A program made the translations under genes and the position numbers. A DNA stretch of 64,000 nt from Salinicola avicenniae. GTDB taxonomy: Bacteria > Pseudomonadota > Gammaproteobacteria > Pseudomonadales > Halomonadaceae. Under the pieces are notes generated by a model. It searched no databases. It was given only the letters and a program-made list of their open reading frames with translations, and was not told the DNA's origin. Positions 1 to 8,500 of the stretch are shown here, piece after piece; the first letter of the stretch is position 1; every line of letters starts with the position of its first letter. Where the stretch lies: positions 372,001 to 436,000 of the forward strand of contig NZ_JAKQZC010000002.1 in NCBI RefSeq assembly GCF_023736115.1, read 5' to 3'.

Positions 1-723
1 GATCTTGCGCGGCCAGGTCGCGACCGGATAGCCGATCGTCAGTGGTGACGCCGCCTCGACGTCACGAATCGACGTCTCTCCATGAGTGGCCCGCAGCGCA
101 TCCAGCTCTGACGCGACCACCGCCAGCAGCCGGTCCCGTTCCGCCGGCAAATCAAGCGTCTCGACCTCGCCCTTGAGCATCGCCCGCCAGTTGGTGCGGT
201 CGGAAACGTGTGCCTTGAACAGGGTTTCGACCAGACCGGACTGCTGCCGTGTCTCCACCTCGAGAATCGGCAGCGCCTGAATCGCGCCCTGATCAAGCCA
301 GCGCGTCGGCGTGTTGGTGCCCCGCGTGATGCCCACCTTCAGCCCCGAGGCATTGGCGAGATAGACCACGTGGGGTCGGAAACAGTGACGCTCACCCCAG
401 TCAGGTTCGCGGCAGGTGCCTTGGAAATAGTGGCAAGTCTCCGGGCGCACGATACAGAGATCGCACTGCGCCAGGGACTTGAAACAGGGATAGCAGTAGC
501 CCTGACCGAAGCTCTTGCGGGTGAACCGGTCACAGTGCACGCAGCGGATCTCGCCGGTATGTCGTAGGCGCAGGTGATGCCCAAGCAGCGCGTTGAGCGC
601 CAGCGTGCGCTCGCCGGCGCGCAAGTGATACTCCGCCCGGCCGCTCGGCGGCAGGCTGATCTCCAGCTTGCGCAGCGCCCCGGCGATCGACCGCGGGGCG
701 TCGTCGGCGATCAGTTGATCCAT
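1..723 (-). CDS. DUF2797 family zinc-ribbon protein, 3' end outside window
   Basis: The frame is open for 241 codons from the ATG at 723 to the window edge, so the C-terminus is missing. A cysteine cluster starts with CxxC at residues 61-64 (RCVHCDRFTRKSF) and continues with CYPC, CDLC and further Cys/His residues, consistent with zinc binding. After it comes a conserved segment (VYLANASGLKVGITRG) resembling a GIY-YIG-like core. The pattern matches DUF2797 proteins, whose function is unknown. The start overlaps the end of the YeaC-like gene by 13 bases, implying translational coupling in an operon with the rhomboid gene. Confidence 0.8.
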   Translation of the reverse strand, partial: MDQLIADDAPRSIAGALRKLEISLPPSGRAEYHLRAGERTLALNALLGHHLRLRHTGEIRCVHCDRFTRKSFGQGYCYPCFKSLAQCDLCIVRPETCHYFQGTCREPDWGERHCFRPHVVYLANASGLKVGITRGTNTPTRWLDQGAIQALPILEVETRQQSGLVETLFKAHVSDRTNWRAMLKGEVETLDLPAERDRLLAVVASELDALRATHGETSIRDVEAASPLTIGYPVATWPRKI

Positions 724-977
724 TTGACCGCAGCTTCTTCGGAAGTGGCGGGGTCGCCCGAGCTGCACTCGTTGCGCTCCAGGTAGCCGACACGCTGATC
801 CGCAGGCACGTCATGGATCTGCTCGTACTTGATCACCGCCTCCAGGCACAGCTCGGTCTGTTCCCCGGTCAGGCGTCTGCCATCGGGCCACTTCCTCAGC
901 TGGATCGCCTGCTTGAAGCTCTCGTACATCGCTGGCGTCATCTGCCCCACCATGCGATCGAAATTCATCTCGCTCAT
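711..977 (-). CDS. yeaC: YeaC/DUF1315 family protein
   Basis: An 88-residue soluble protein. The N-terminal part (MVGQMTPAMYESFKQAIQL, then KWPDGRRLTGEQTELCLEAV) is the typical YeaC/DUF1315 signature. The ATG at 977 was chosen because AGGAGAG lies just upstream and the ATG overlaps the TGA of the rhomboid gene (ATGA). The biochemical role of the family is unknown; the conserved coupling to neighbours is the only functional hint here. Confidence 0.85.
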   Translation of the reverse strand: MSEMNFDRMVGQMTPAMYESFKQAIQLRKWPDGRRLTGEQTELCLEAVIKYEQIHDVPADQRVGYLERNECSSGDPATSEEAAVKWIN

Positions 978-1831
978 CTTTTCTCTCCTTGCACCTTGCC
1001 GCTGGCCAGCCAGCCAACGATCAGCCCGATCAACAACCCACCCAGGTGAGCCTCGTTGGCGACATTGCCGAAGCCAATGGCGTCGGCCAGACCGGTCATC
1101 GTAAACACCATCCATCCCAGCATGAAGACGACCAGCATCTGCGGCACGAAGAAGCCCATGCCGGGGCGACGACGCGACATCAGCCAGACGTAGACGAGCA
1201 GTGCATAGTCGACACCGGACATGCCACCGAACAGCACGCTACCGGTGGCGTACTGCGCCAGGTTGGAGGCCAGTGCCGAGAGCGCCACCAGCCATGCCAA
1301 CCGCGCCCGGCCCTGAATCGCCTCGATCTGCCGGCCGAAGTACCAGACCCAGAGCATATTGAAGATCAGGTGCATCCAGCTGAAGTGCAGGAACGCCGGG
1401 GTGAACAGCCGCCAAACTTGGCCGCCGGCCAGGGTGTCGCCGATCAGGTCGCCGGGAGACAGGCGCCGACCGACGACCTCCAGCGGCACGATGGTGAAAG
1501 CTCGCACGATGGCATCGCCGGCCACACTCATCCCCAGAAAGATCAGCACGCAACAGGCGATAAGCCCGGCTGCCAGCGGCGCCTGACCGAAGGCCTGGCC
1601 AGTGATGCTGGGAAGGCGGCGGCGCGGTGCGGCCGCCGTTGCCCGGTCCAGCTCGCCACGGTGCCAGAGCTCGATCAGTCGAGCGGCCGCTTCACGCTGA
1701 TGCGGATCGGCCAGCCAGAGGATCTGCTGCTCGTCCTGATGCGTGAACTGGTGGCCGATGTGGTGTGCCCAGAGCGCCTGGCGCAGGGAACGCGTGTCCA
1801 GGTCCTCGGGCAGCGCAAGCAGTTTGTACAT
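974..1831 (-). CDS. glpG: Rhomboid intramembrane serine protease, GlpG-like
   Basis: A 285-residue protein with an N-terminal cytosolic domain of GlpG type (about residues 1-65, including ILWLADPHQREAA) followed by six or more hydrophobic segments. Rhomboid features are visible: HLIFN (154-158) in the second membrane segment, the nucleophile Ser205 in GMSG, and the catalytic His262 in NEAHLGG. It should cleave membrane proteins within the lipid bilayer. The ATG at 1831 gives the normal family N-terminus; longer in-frame starts add an Arg/Pro-rich extension with no family resemblance. Downstream genes overlap it. Confidence 0.88.
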   Translation of the reverse strand: MYKLLALPEDLDTRSLRQALWAHHIGHQFTHQDEQQILWLADPHQREAAARLIELWHRGELDRATAAAPRRRLPSITGQAFGQAPLAAGLIACCVLIFLGMSVAGDAIVRAFTIVPLEVVGRRLSPGDLIGDTLAGGQVWRLFTPAFLHFSWMHLIFNMLWVWYFGRQIEAIQGRARLAWLVALSALASNLAQYATGSVLFGGMSGVDYALLVYVWLMSRRRPGMGFFVPQMLVVFMLGWMVFTMTGLADAIGFGNVANEAHLGGLLIGLIVGWLASGKVQGEKR

Positions 1832-2219
1832 GGGAAAGATCCGATGAAAAAAATCCGACGCGCTGGCAAGCGGTATGCCGGCAAACCAGTCACCGACGCG
1901 AGGAGGTCGCGGCCGCCGAGCCGCCACGGGGCGTCAGTCTACAGATCCTGAAAAGAAAAATCCGGCGGGAGGGCCGCCGGATAAGAGCAAGGGATCATTC
2001 AAGGGAACACTACGTTTGAGAGGCAATGGCTTAAGGAGTTCCCACTGATATAGAAAAAAATCCACGATACCCCGCTTTTGTTGCCGGCATGGCAGAAAAT
2101 TCCTTCAAAAACAGTGGTCAAAAAAGATGTAAAATCGTGAAAACATGAAATTCTCGACGACTTCTTGCGCCAGCCTCTCCGCTGGTGGCTGCGCCGGTCG
2201 ACACGATGACGACATCCGA
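1832..2219. other. Intergenic region between phosphoesterase and rhomboid genes
   Basis: Contains the leftward terminator at 1951-1981 and a moderately AT-rich stretch (about 2030-2150) with several A/T runs. No convincing coding frame was found. A promoter for the rhomboid operon must lie between 1832 and 1950, but no clear -10/-35 pair could be assigned by eye. Confidence 0.5.
1951..1981 (-). terminator. Rho-independent terminator, leftward
   Basis: Perfect 8-bp stem TCCGGCGG/CCGCCGGA with a 5-base loop (1961-1981). On the minus strand it is followed by a T-rich run (complement of AAAAGAAAAA at 1951-1960). It sits downstream of the left-pointing metallophosphoesterase gene and would end the NAD kinase-phosphoesterase transcript. 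Confidence 0.75.
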
Positions 2220-3194
2220 TCAGGCCGCGCCCGCGCGCTCGACACCGACCCAGACGAAACGGTTGGCATCCAGCCGGGTTTCACCGTTCCAACGGTAGGC
2301 CACCAGCCGCCCATACTTCACCGCGCTGTAATCGAGACAGGCGATATTGGCGCGAGGCAGTGCCGGCACGCCCTGACACCAGTAGTGACCGACGAACAAC
2401 GGCGGTGCCGATTCGGGATAATAGCTGAGGCGCTCGCGCTCCCGCGCGTCCAGCGGGTGGTGTTCCAGCCCCTCAGGCAGGTTGTCGGGCTGAAATACCA
2501 CGTCACCGTAGGTGCGCGGTTCTCGACACCAGAAATGCGTGCGAAACGCCCGACGCGTGAAACCGTCGCCGGAGCGGATCTCCATGCCAGGCGGTAGCGG
2601 CATCTGCGTGCCGCGGGTCAGCCGGTCCATGATTCGGTGAGCCAGCGTGCCCTGCCGGGTGGATTCGACGAGAAAGTCCGGGTCGATGCGCGCGTCCGGG
2701 AAGCGCTCGCGCAGGGCGCCGATCAGCGCCTCGTCCCAGCAGGCATGCACCACGCGCAATCCATCCCGCTCGAGGCATAGCGGCAGGGTCATGAACCACG
2801 CCAGACACTGCTCCCACTCCAACGGATGCGCGTGAAACTGCTTGAGCGTATCGCCGATGATGCGGTTGTTGCGCGGCGAGTGCTCGCGTAGCCAGTCGCG
2901 CTCGCTACCGGCGGGCGCCGGGTGACAGTAGGCCAGCGCATTGTATTCGTGGTTGCCCATCACGATATGCGCCTCGCCGGCGTCGACCATCCGCCGGGCG
3001 ACTGACACCGCCAACCGGATGCTCGGTCCGCGGTCGATGAGGTCGCCGAGGAAGATGACCCGACGGCACGGGTGGCGAAAGATACCGTCCTCCGCCCGGT
3101 AGCCAAGCTTCTCGAGCAGCCGGACCAGCGTGCGCCCACAGCCGTGGACGTCGCCGATCAGGTCATAGCCTTCGAAGCCCGCTCGCCAGACCAT
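2220..3194 (-). CDS. Metallophosphoesterase (calcineurin-like)
   Basis: A 324-residue enzyme with the classic two-metal motifs in order: GDVHGC (14-19), GDLIDRGP and GNHEYNALAY. These are the motifs of Ser/Thr phosphatase PrpE/ApaH-like phosphoesterases. The long middle part and the substrate are unassigned; a phosphoprotein or dinucleotide substrate are both possible. The ATG at 3194 starts 2 bases after the NAD kinase stop and has GGGAG upstream, so the two genes form an operon. Pairing of nadK with a phosphoesterase could suit nucleotide metabolism, but that is inference. Confidence 0.85.
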   Translation of the reverse strand: MVWRAGFEGYDLIGDVHGCGRTLVRLLEKLGYRAEDGIFRHPCRRVIFLGDLIDRGPSIRLAVSVARRMVDAGEAHIVMGNHEYNALAYCHPAPAGSERDWLREHSPRNNRIIGDTLKQFHAHPLEWEQCLAWFMTLPLCLERDGLRVVHACWDEALIGALRERFPDARIDPDFLVESTRQGTLAHRIMDRLTRGTQMPLPPGMEIRSGDGFTRRAFRTHFWCREPRTYGDVVFQPDNLPEGLEHHPLDARERERLSYYPESAPPLFVGHYWCQGVPALPRANIACLDYSAVKYGRLVAYRWNGETRLDANRFVWVGVERAGAA

Positions 3195-3196
3195 GC

Positions 3197-4078
3197 TCAG
3201 TCTCCCAGCCTGCTGCTCCAGCCCAACTTGGAGCGGCAGGCCTCGAAGAAGCTGTGACCGCGCGGATGAATCAGTGTCAGGCGCTGGGCTTTGCGGCGTA
3301 CGTAGAGAATGTCGCCGGCCTTGCACACGACGCGCGTCTGGCCGTCGCAGCTGACGTGCGGATAGGTCTGATTGATATCGCCGATATGGATACGAATCTC
3401 GCTGGCGGCATCGATCACGATCGGCCGACTGGAGAGCGTATGCGGAAACATGGGTACCAACGTAATCGCTTCAAGCCCCGGATGGACGATCGGTCCGCCG
3501 CCGGAGAGCGAATAGGCGGTCGAGCCAGTCGGCGTCGACATGATCAGGCCATCGGAGCGCTGGGAGTAGACGAAACGGTCGTCGACGAACAGCTCGAACT
3601 CGATCATCCGTGCCGCTTTGCCCGGATGCACTACCACGTCGTTGAGACTGCTGCCGGTACCGACCAACCGTTCGCCGCGATAGAGCTCGGCCTCAAGCAG
3701 GAATCGACGCTCGCTGTCGTACTGTCCTTCCAGCACCTCGGCCACCTTCTGCTCGACCTCGTCCGGGGAGATATCGGTCAGGAAACCGAGTCGTCCGCGA
3801 TTGATGCCGAGTACCGGCGTCGCGCTGTGGCAAAGCGCTCGCGCCGCGCCAAGCAGACTGCCATCACCGCCAACGACGATGACCAGGTCGCATAGCGTGC
3901 CCAGCTCGCGCCGCCGCGCTTCCCGATGGCCATGTTCGGGCAGTAGCGCCGCCGTACGATCCTCGATGACGATCTCCAGCTCGCGGCGCTCGAGAAAGAT
4001 CACCAGGCGCTTGAGCGTCTCGACCACCTTGTCGCTGCCCAATCGGCCGATCAGGCCGATGGTGGTGAAGGAATCCAT
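3197..4078 (-). CDS. nadK: NAD(+) kinase
   Basis: A 293-residue protein, normal for proteobacterial NAD kinases. It makes NADP from NAD and ATP in the cytosol. The diagnostic GGDGS motif is at 70-74 (VVGGDGSLLGAAR), followed by NRGRLGFLTDI and the TPTGSTAYSLSGGGPIV block. The ATG at 4078 fits the family N-terminus (FTTIGLIGR); the upstream ribosome-binding site is weak. It is the first gene of a leftward two-gene operon. Confidence 0.95.
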   Translation of the reverse strand: MDSFTTIGLIGRLGSDKVVETLKRLVIFLERRELEIVIEDRTAALLPEHGHREARRRELGTLCDLVIVVGGDGSLLGAARALCHSATPVLGINRGRLGFLTDISPDEVEQKVAEVLEGQYDSERRFLLEAELYRGERLVGTGSSLNDVVVHPGKAARMIEFELFVDDRFVYSQRSDGLIMSTPTGSTAYSLSGGGPIVHPGLEAITLVPMFPHTLSSRPIVIDAASEIRIHIGDINQTYPHVSCDGQTRVVCKAGDILYVRRKAQRLTLIHPRGHSFFEACRSKLGWSSRLGD

Positions 4079-4397
4079 GCAACTCGTCTCTGCGGCGTAA
4101 CTGGCCGGTCATTATGCTGGCTGCTCCTGCGGGCGGCAAATACGCGGGCTGGCCGCACTGCCGTGGCAGGGCTTGACCGGCATAGCCCTGCTGCGTGAGC
4201 GGCATGCCGCTAATGGTGAATTGACGAATCCATTTACCTGCTAACAAAAAAATCAGCGGCACCCGAGCTGACTTGCTAGAATATTCGCGCTGTGACACGG
4301 CGTCGCAGGCGTCACGATCGCTTCGACCACCCGCACGCCGCCGTCACCATCAAGCCAAGTGGATCATCCGGGATCTCAAAAGGGAGACAAACTAACC
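4079..4397. other. Divergent promoter region, nadK / PQQ dehydrogenase operon
   Basis: A 319-base gap between divergent genes. It must contain promoters for both sides. A TAGAAT hexamer at 4277-4282 could be a rightward -10 box but no good -35 is at the right distance. No coding frame is convincing. Confidence 0.35.
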
Positions 4398-4760
4398 ATG
4401 TCGCAATCTCGATCATCGCGATTGGGGGCGATCGTGCTGCTTGTGGCCTCGCTCGTCGGGCTGGCCCTGGCACTCTACGCCTATCTCACGCCGCTCACCG
4501 GCGTCACCGACTCGCTCGGGGCCCTGGTCGTCATCCTGGCCTCTATCCTCCTCGCCGTGCTAGCGCTGATCCTGCGTGCCGCCAGCGGCCGTGGCGCACG
4601 CATCGCCCTGAGCATTCTGATTCTGGTCGGACTGCTCGGCACCGGCTTCGCCGGCCTGCTGCTGCACCAATGGTGGTTCACCGCCGCCATGGCCTTGGGT
4701 CTCGTCGGCCTGATCATTGATGCCACGACCCGCGGCACCGCCAGCACCGCGCATTCATGA
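4398..4760 (+). CDS. Small four-helix membrane protein upstream of PQQ dehydrogenase
   Basis: A 120-residue protein made almost entirely of four hydrophobic segments (about 9-28, 39-60, 67-88, 92-110). The ATG at 4398 follows AGGGAGA at proper distance. Its stop codon lies only 12 bases before the likely start of the PQQ dehydrogenase, and a longer dehydrogenase start would overlap it as ATGA, so they are co-translated. The size and topology resemble the detached N-terminal membrane domain of membrane-bound quinoprotein glucose dehydrogenase, which would anchor the enzyme and pass electrons to ubiquinone. This role is inferred from context. Confidence 0.65.
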   Translation: MSQSRSSRLGAIVLLVASLVGLALALYAYLTPLTGVTDSLGALVVILASILLAVLALILRAASGRGARIALSILILVGLLGTGFAGLLLHQWWFTAAMALGLVGLIIDATTRGTASTAHS

Positions 4761-4771
4761 GGAACCGCCAA

Positions 4772-6880
4772 ATGCCTACCTTGATCTCCACCGCCCAGCG
4801 TCTGGGCACGGCCACGGCGCTGGCGCTGCTGCTCGCGCCCCTGCCCCTGCTGGCCCAGGAGCAGGCGCCCGAAGCCTCTCAGGGCGCGCAGAACGAACTC
4901 AATGTGGACGCCGCCGACAGCCAGGCAGCCGGCGATACGCAGACCACCGACAATGCCGACGATGGCGCGGGTAACGACGCCACCGCCAGCGCCGAGACGC
5001 GCAGCGGCCCGCCGATTCCGCTGGTGCCGGAAACCCCGACCTGGGACAGCTTCCACGGTCAGGACAATGCGCAGAAGTACAGCCCGCTCACCCAGATCAC
5101 CGAAGATAACGTCGGCGATCTCGAGAAAGTCTGGGAGTACCACACCGGCGACGTTTCCGACGGCTCCGGCGACACCCCGGCCTCGGTCTGGTCGGCAACC
5201 CCGATCTTCGCCAACGATACCGTCTATATCGGTACCCCCTTCTATCGCCTGATCGCGCTCGACCCGGGTACTGGCGAAGAAAAGTGGAGTTTCGATACCG
5301 AGGCACCGCGTGAAGCGCTGACCCAGCCGGTCCTCAAGAACCGCGGCGTTTCCTACTGGGAAGCGGAAAACCCGGTCGAAGGCGAGTCCTGCCAGAAGAT
5401 CGTCTATATGGGCACCGTCGACGCCAAGCTCTATGCGCTTGACGCCGATACCGGCGAGCGCTGTGCCGACTTCGCCGACAACGGCATGCTCGACGTCAAC
5501 CAGTGGAACGACACGCACGCCAAGTATCCGCTGTCGCTGCTGCAGCCGCCCAATGTGGTCGGCGATCACATCATTTTCGGCTGGGCCGGCAAGGACTGGG
5601 CCTACGCCGAGGCGCCTCCGGGCACCGTCTTCTCAGTCAACGCTCAGACCGGCGAGCGCGAGTGGACCTTCCAGGCCCTCTCCGACGAGATGCGCGAGAA
5701 GAGCGGTACCGCCAACGTCTGGACCCATATGTCCGTCGACGAACAGAACGGCATGATCTATCTGCCGGTCTCCTCCCCGTCGCCGAACTACTGGGGCGGT
5801 AACCGCACCGAGTCGGCCCCGCTGGGCACCTCGACCACCGCGCTCGACATCGAGACAGGCGACGTCGTCTGGTCGCGCCAGTGGGTTCACCACGATATCT
5901 GGGATTACGACATCAACGCCGCACCGACGCTGATGGACATCACCGTCGACGGTGAAGACGTTCCCGCGCTGGTCCAGGCCACCAAGATGGGCTTCCTGTT
6001 CGTGGTCAACCGCCTGACCGGCGAAGACATCTGGCCGATCGAGGAACGCCCGGTCCCGGGTGGCGACGGCACCGTCGATGGCGAAGTCTACGCACCGACC
6101 CAGCCGTTCCCGACCAAGCCCGCACCGCTGCTCGACCAGTCCGAGAAGCCCGAAATCTGGGGCCTGGCCGATGCGGTCAGCGGCGGCCAGTGCTCGCGCC
6201 TGTGGGATGATCTCTGGTACGAGGGCATGTACACCCCGGCAACGACGCGCGGTGAAGGTACCCTGACCTACCCCGACAGCGCCGGCGGCGTACAGTGGGG
6301 CGGCGTGGCCTTCGATCCGGAGAGCCAGACCGCCATCGTCAACGTGTCGCACATCGTGCAGTACCTCAAGCTCTACTCCCGCGAGGACTACGAGCAGGCG
6401 GCCGACGGTTCGGGCAACGAAAGCGGCTTCGCCCCGCAGGAAGGCGCACCGTACGGCATGCGTCTGGAAGTCGCGACGAACTGGCTCGGCATGCCGTGCT
6501 GGAAACCGCCGTTCGGCGAGCTGGTGGCGATCGACATGCATACCGGTGACGTCAAGTGGCGCCGTCCGGTGGGCGCTTCGCAGCAGTTCGGCTTCTTCAT
6601 GCCGGAAAGCTGGGGCTCCCCGACCATCGGTGGCCCGGCGGTCACCGCGGGGGGTGTGATCTTCATCGGCGCCTCGATGGATGCCAAGGTCCGCGCCTAC
6701 TCGCTGGAAACCGGCGAAGAGCTGTGGGAAGACCAGGCTGAAGCCCCCGCCGTCGCCAACCCCTCGGTGTACGAGTACAACGGCCGTCAGTACGTGGCCT
6801 TCGTCGCCGGTGGCAACACCATCCTGAAAGATCAGGTCGGTGACCAGGTGGTCGTCTACGCGCTGCCGGAAGACGAATGA
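4772..6880 (+). CDS. PQQ-dependent dehydrogenase (quinoprotein glucose dehydrogenase-like)
   Basis: A 702-residue exported enzyme. It begins with a signal peptide ending near LLAQE, then an acidic low-complexity linker (about 28-80), then an eight-bladed PQQ propeller starting at WDSFHGQDNAQKYSPLTQIT. Family segments include VWSATPIF, HHDIWDYDINAAPTL, and KMGFLFVVNRLTGE. It should oxidise a sugar or alcohol in the periplasm using pyrroloquinoline quinone. The ATG at 4772 is preferred over 4757 because GAGGA lies 8 bases upstream. It has no own membrane domain, and the adjacent small membrane protein may replace it. The exact substrate cannot be told. Confidence 0.88.
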   Translation: MPTLISTAQRLGTATALALLLAPLPLLAQEQAPEASQGAQNELNVDAADSQAAGDTQTTDNADDGAGNDATASAETRSGPPIPLVPETPTWDSFHGQDNAQKYSPLTQITEDNVGDLEKVWEYHTGDVSDGSGDTPASVWSATPIFANDTVYIGTPFYRLIALDPGTGEEKWSFDTEAPREALTQPVLKNRGVSYWEAENPVEGESCQKIVYMGTVDAKLYALDADTGERCADFADNGMLDVNQWNDTHAKYPLSLLQPPNVVGDHIIFGWAGKDWAYAEAPPGTVFSVNAQTGEREWTFQALSDEMREKSGTANVWTHMSVDEQNGMIYLPVSSPSPNYWGGNRTESAPLGTSTTALDIETGDVVWSRQWVHHDIWDYDINAAPTLMDITVDGEDVPALVQATKMGFLFVVNRLTGEDIWPIEERPVPGGDGTVDGEVYAPTQPFPTKPAPLLDQSEKPEIWGLADAVSGGQCSRLWDDLWYEGMYTPATTRGEGTLTYPDSAGGVQWGGVAFDPESQTAIVNVSHIVQYLKLYSREDYEQAADGSGNESGFAPQEGAPYGMRLEVATNWLGMPCWKPPFGELVAIDMHTGDVKWRRPVGASQQFGFFMPESWGSPTIGGPAVTAGGVIFIGASMDAKVRAYSLETGEELWEDQAEAPAVANPSVYEYNGRQYVAFVAGGNTILKDQVGDQVVVYALPEDE

Positions 6881-6912
6881 CGTCGACAACCGGCCGGTGC
6901 TAGACCGGAAGA

Positions 6913-6946
6913 CGGGGTGGGCCCAAGGGCCCACCCCGTTTTTTTT
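6913..6946 (+). terminator. Strong rho-independent terminator
   Basis: A 12-bp perfect stem (CGGGGTGGGCCC / GGGCCCACCCCG, 6913-6938) with an AA loop followed by eight T residues. It ends the PQQ dehydrogenase operon. Confidence 0.95.
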
Positions 6947-7087
6947 GGCCATGGGCCCGAACCGAGGTGCCGGTCAAGACGACCTCGCCATCCAATTAAC
7001 AGAACACGCATCGACTTTCATTCGATCACGCTCTCTCCCGATACTCGAGACAACACCTCTCCACCAACAATAATGAGGTCGCGTCCG

Positions 7088-8380
7088 ATGACTTTGTCGC
7101 AACTGCTCAACTGGCGTCTGCACCTGCTGGTCGTGGTCGTCTCGCTTGCCAGCGAATGGATTGGCATTCTCAAGCTGCCCCTCGGCCCCGGCACCCTGCT
7201 CCTGCTGCCGCTGTTCTACGCCTTCATTCTCGGCGTACTCCTCAACCCGCATCTCTTTTCCGGCACGAAGCGATTCCTGCCGGAAAGCGTCAGTCAAGCG
7301 GCGACCCCGCTGATCCTGATCTCGATCATGCCGTTCATCGCGCGCTTCGGCGCGACCATCGGTCCGGCAATCGACCAGATCATCAGTGCCGGACCGGCGC
7401 TGGTTCTACAGGAGCTGGGCAACCTCGGCACCATGCTGGTGGCGCTGCCGGTCGCGGTGATTCTGCTCAAGATGGGCCGGGAGGCGATCGGCGCCACCTA
7501 CTCGATTGCGCGGGAACCCAATATCGCGATCATCTCCGACAAGTACGGTCTGAAGGGGCCCGAGGGCATCGGCGTGATGGGCGTCTATGTGGTCGGCACC
7601 ATGTTCGGTACGCTCTGGTTCGCACTGATGGCGGGCTATCTGGCGTCCATGGATCTATTCGATCCTCGCGCGCTGGCCATGGCCTGCGGCGTCGGCAGCG
7701 GCAGTATGGTCGCGGCCTGCTCGGGCGCGCTGGCCGGCGCCGTGCCGGACCTCGCCGATGACCTGCTCGCTTTCGCCGGTGCCAGCAACCTGCTGACCTA
7801 CGCCACGGGCCTCTACGTCTCGCTGTTCATCGCCCTGCCGGTCGCGGAGTGGCTCTATGCCAGGCTCGGCGGACGCACGCGGGCCGCCAGCAGCGTCGGC
7901 GCCATGGCGACCGACGACGCGCAGTCGCCGCCGGCCGAAGAGCGCCCTGAGCAGGATCTCGGCAAGACCGCCGGGGTACTGGCCGTCGCATGTCTCGTCG
8001 GCTGGATCGTCAATACCATCAATGGCGCGTCGCTGTCGGCCGCACTGCCGGGCATGATCATCCTCTACGCCATGACCCTGATTGGCTTGATGATCACCCG
8101 TTTTGCGCCTTTCTACCTACCGGGTGTGGCCTGGGTGTCGCTGGTCAGCATCGTGATGACGCTGCCCTTCTTCCCCGGTAGTGCCTGGATGGTCGAGCAG
8201 TTGGCCTCGGTCAATTTCCTGGCGATCGTCACACCGGTGCTGGCCTACGCCGGCCTGGCGCTGAGTCGCCGCGAATTCACCATGTTCCGTCAGACCGGCT
8301 GGAAGCTGATCGTCGTTTCGCTGCTGGTCTTCACCGGCACCTATGTCGGTTCCGCGGCCGTGGCCCAGCTGCTGCTGTAA
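7088..8380 (+). CDS. DUF3100 family membrane protein (putative permease)
   Basis: A 430-residue polytopic membrane protein with about ten to twelve hydrophobic segments. Conserved-looking stretches such as LNPHLFSGTKRFLP, SISARE-type YSIAREPNIAIISDKYG, and ACGVGSGSMVAACSGAL fit the DUF3100 family. The ATG at 7088 is chosen because GAGGTC lies 7 bases upstream; upstream in-frame starts fall in or near the preceding terminator. DUF3100 genes are commonly next to M20 amidohydrolases, as here, so it probably imports the substrate of the cluster. Transport function is inferred, not shown. Confidence 0.8.
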   Translation: MTLSQLLNWRLHLLVVVVSLASEWIGILKLPLGPGTLLLLPLFYAFILGVLLNPHLFSGTKRFLPESVSQAATPLILISIMPFIARFGATIGPAIDQIISAGPALVLQELGNLGTMLVALPVAVILLKMGREAIGATYSIAREPNIAIISDKYGLKGPEGIGVMGVYVVGTMFGTLWFALMAGYLASMDLFDPRALAMACGVGSGSMVAACSGALAGAVPDLADDLLAFAGASNLLTYATGLYVSLFIALPVAEWLYARLGGRTRAASSVGAMATDDAQSPPAEERPEQDLGKTAGVLAVACLVGWIVNTINGASLSAALPGMIILYAMTLIGLMITRFAPFYLPGVAWVSLVSIVMTLPFFPGSAWMVEQLASVNFLAIVTPVLAYAGLALSRREFTMFRQTGWKLIVVSLLVFTGTYVGSAAVAQLLL

Positions 8381-8500
8381 CGACGATTGCCGGGCGGCGC
8401 TGACGCTCCATTCCTTTTTCAACGACGCGCCCGCTGGCGGGCGCGCCCTCCCCGCGGGCCGCACGCGTCGACCCGCTGGCTCTCTACCGCCGGAGGTAAC

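Noticed and set aside
989-1951. Long open frame on the strand opposite the rhomboid gene
   Set aside because: Composition is biased to His/Gln/Pro/Arg as expected for antisense of GC-rich genes; the rhomboid on the other strand has clear motifs.
5633-6952. Long open frame opposite the PQQ dehydrogenase
   Set aside because: It is antisense to a well-supported enzyme and shows no family pattern or ribosome-binding site.
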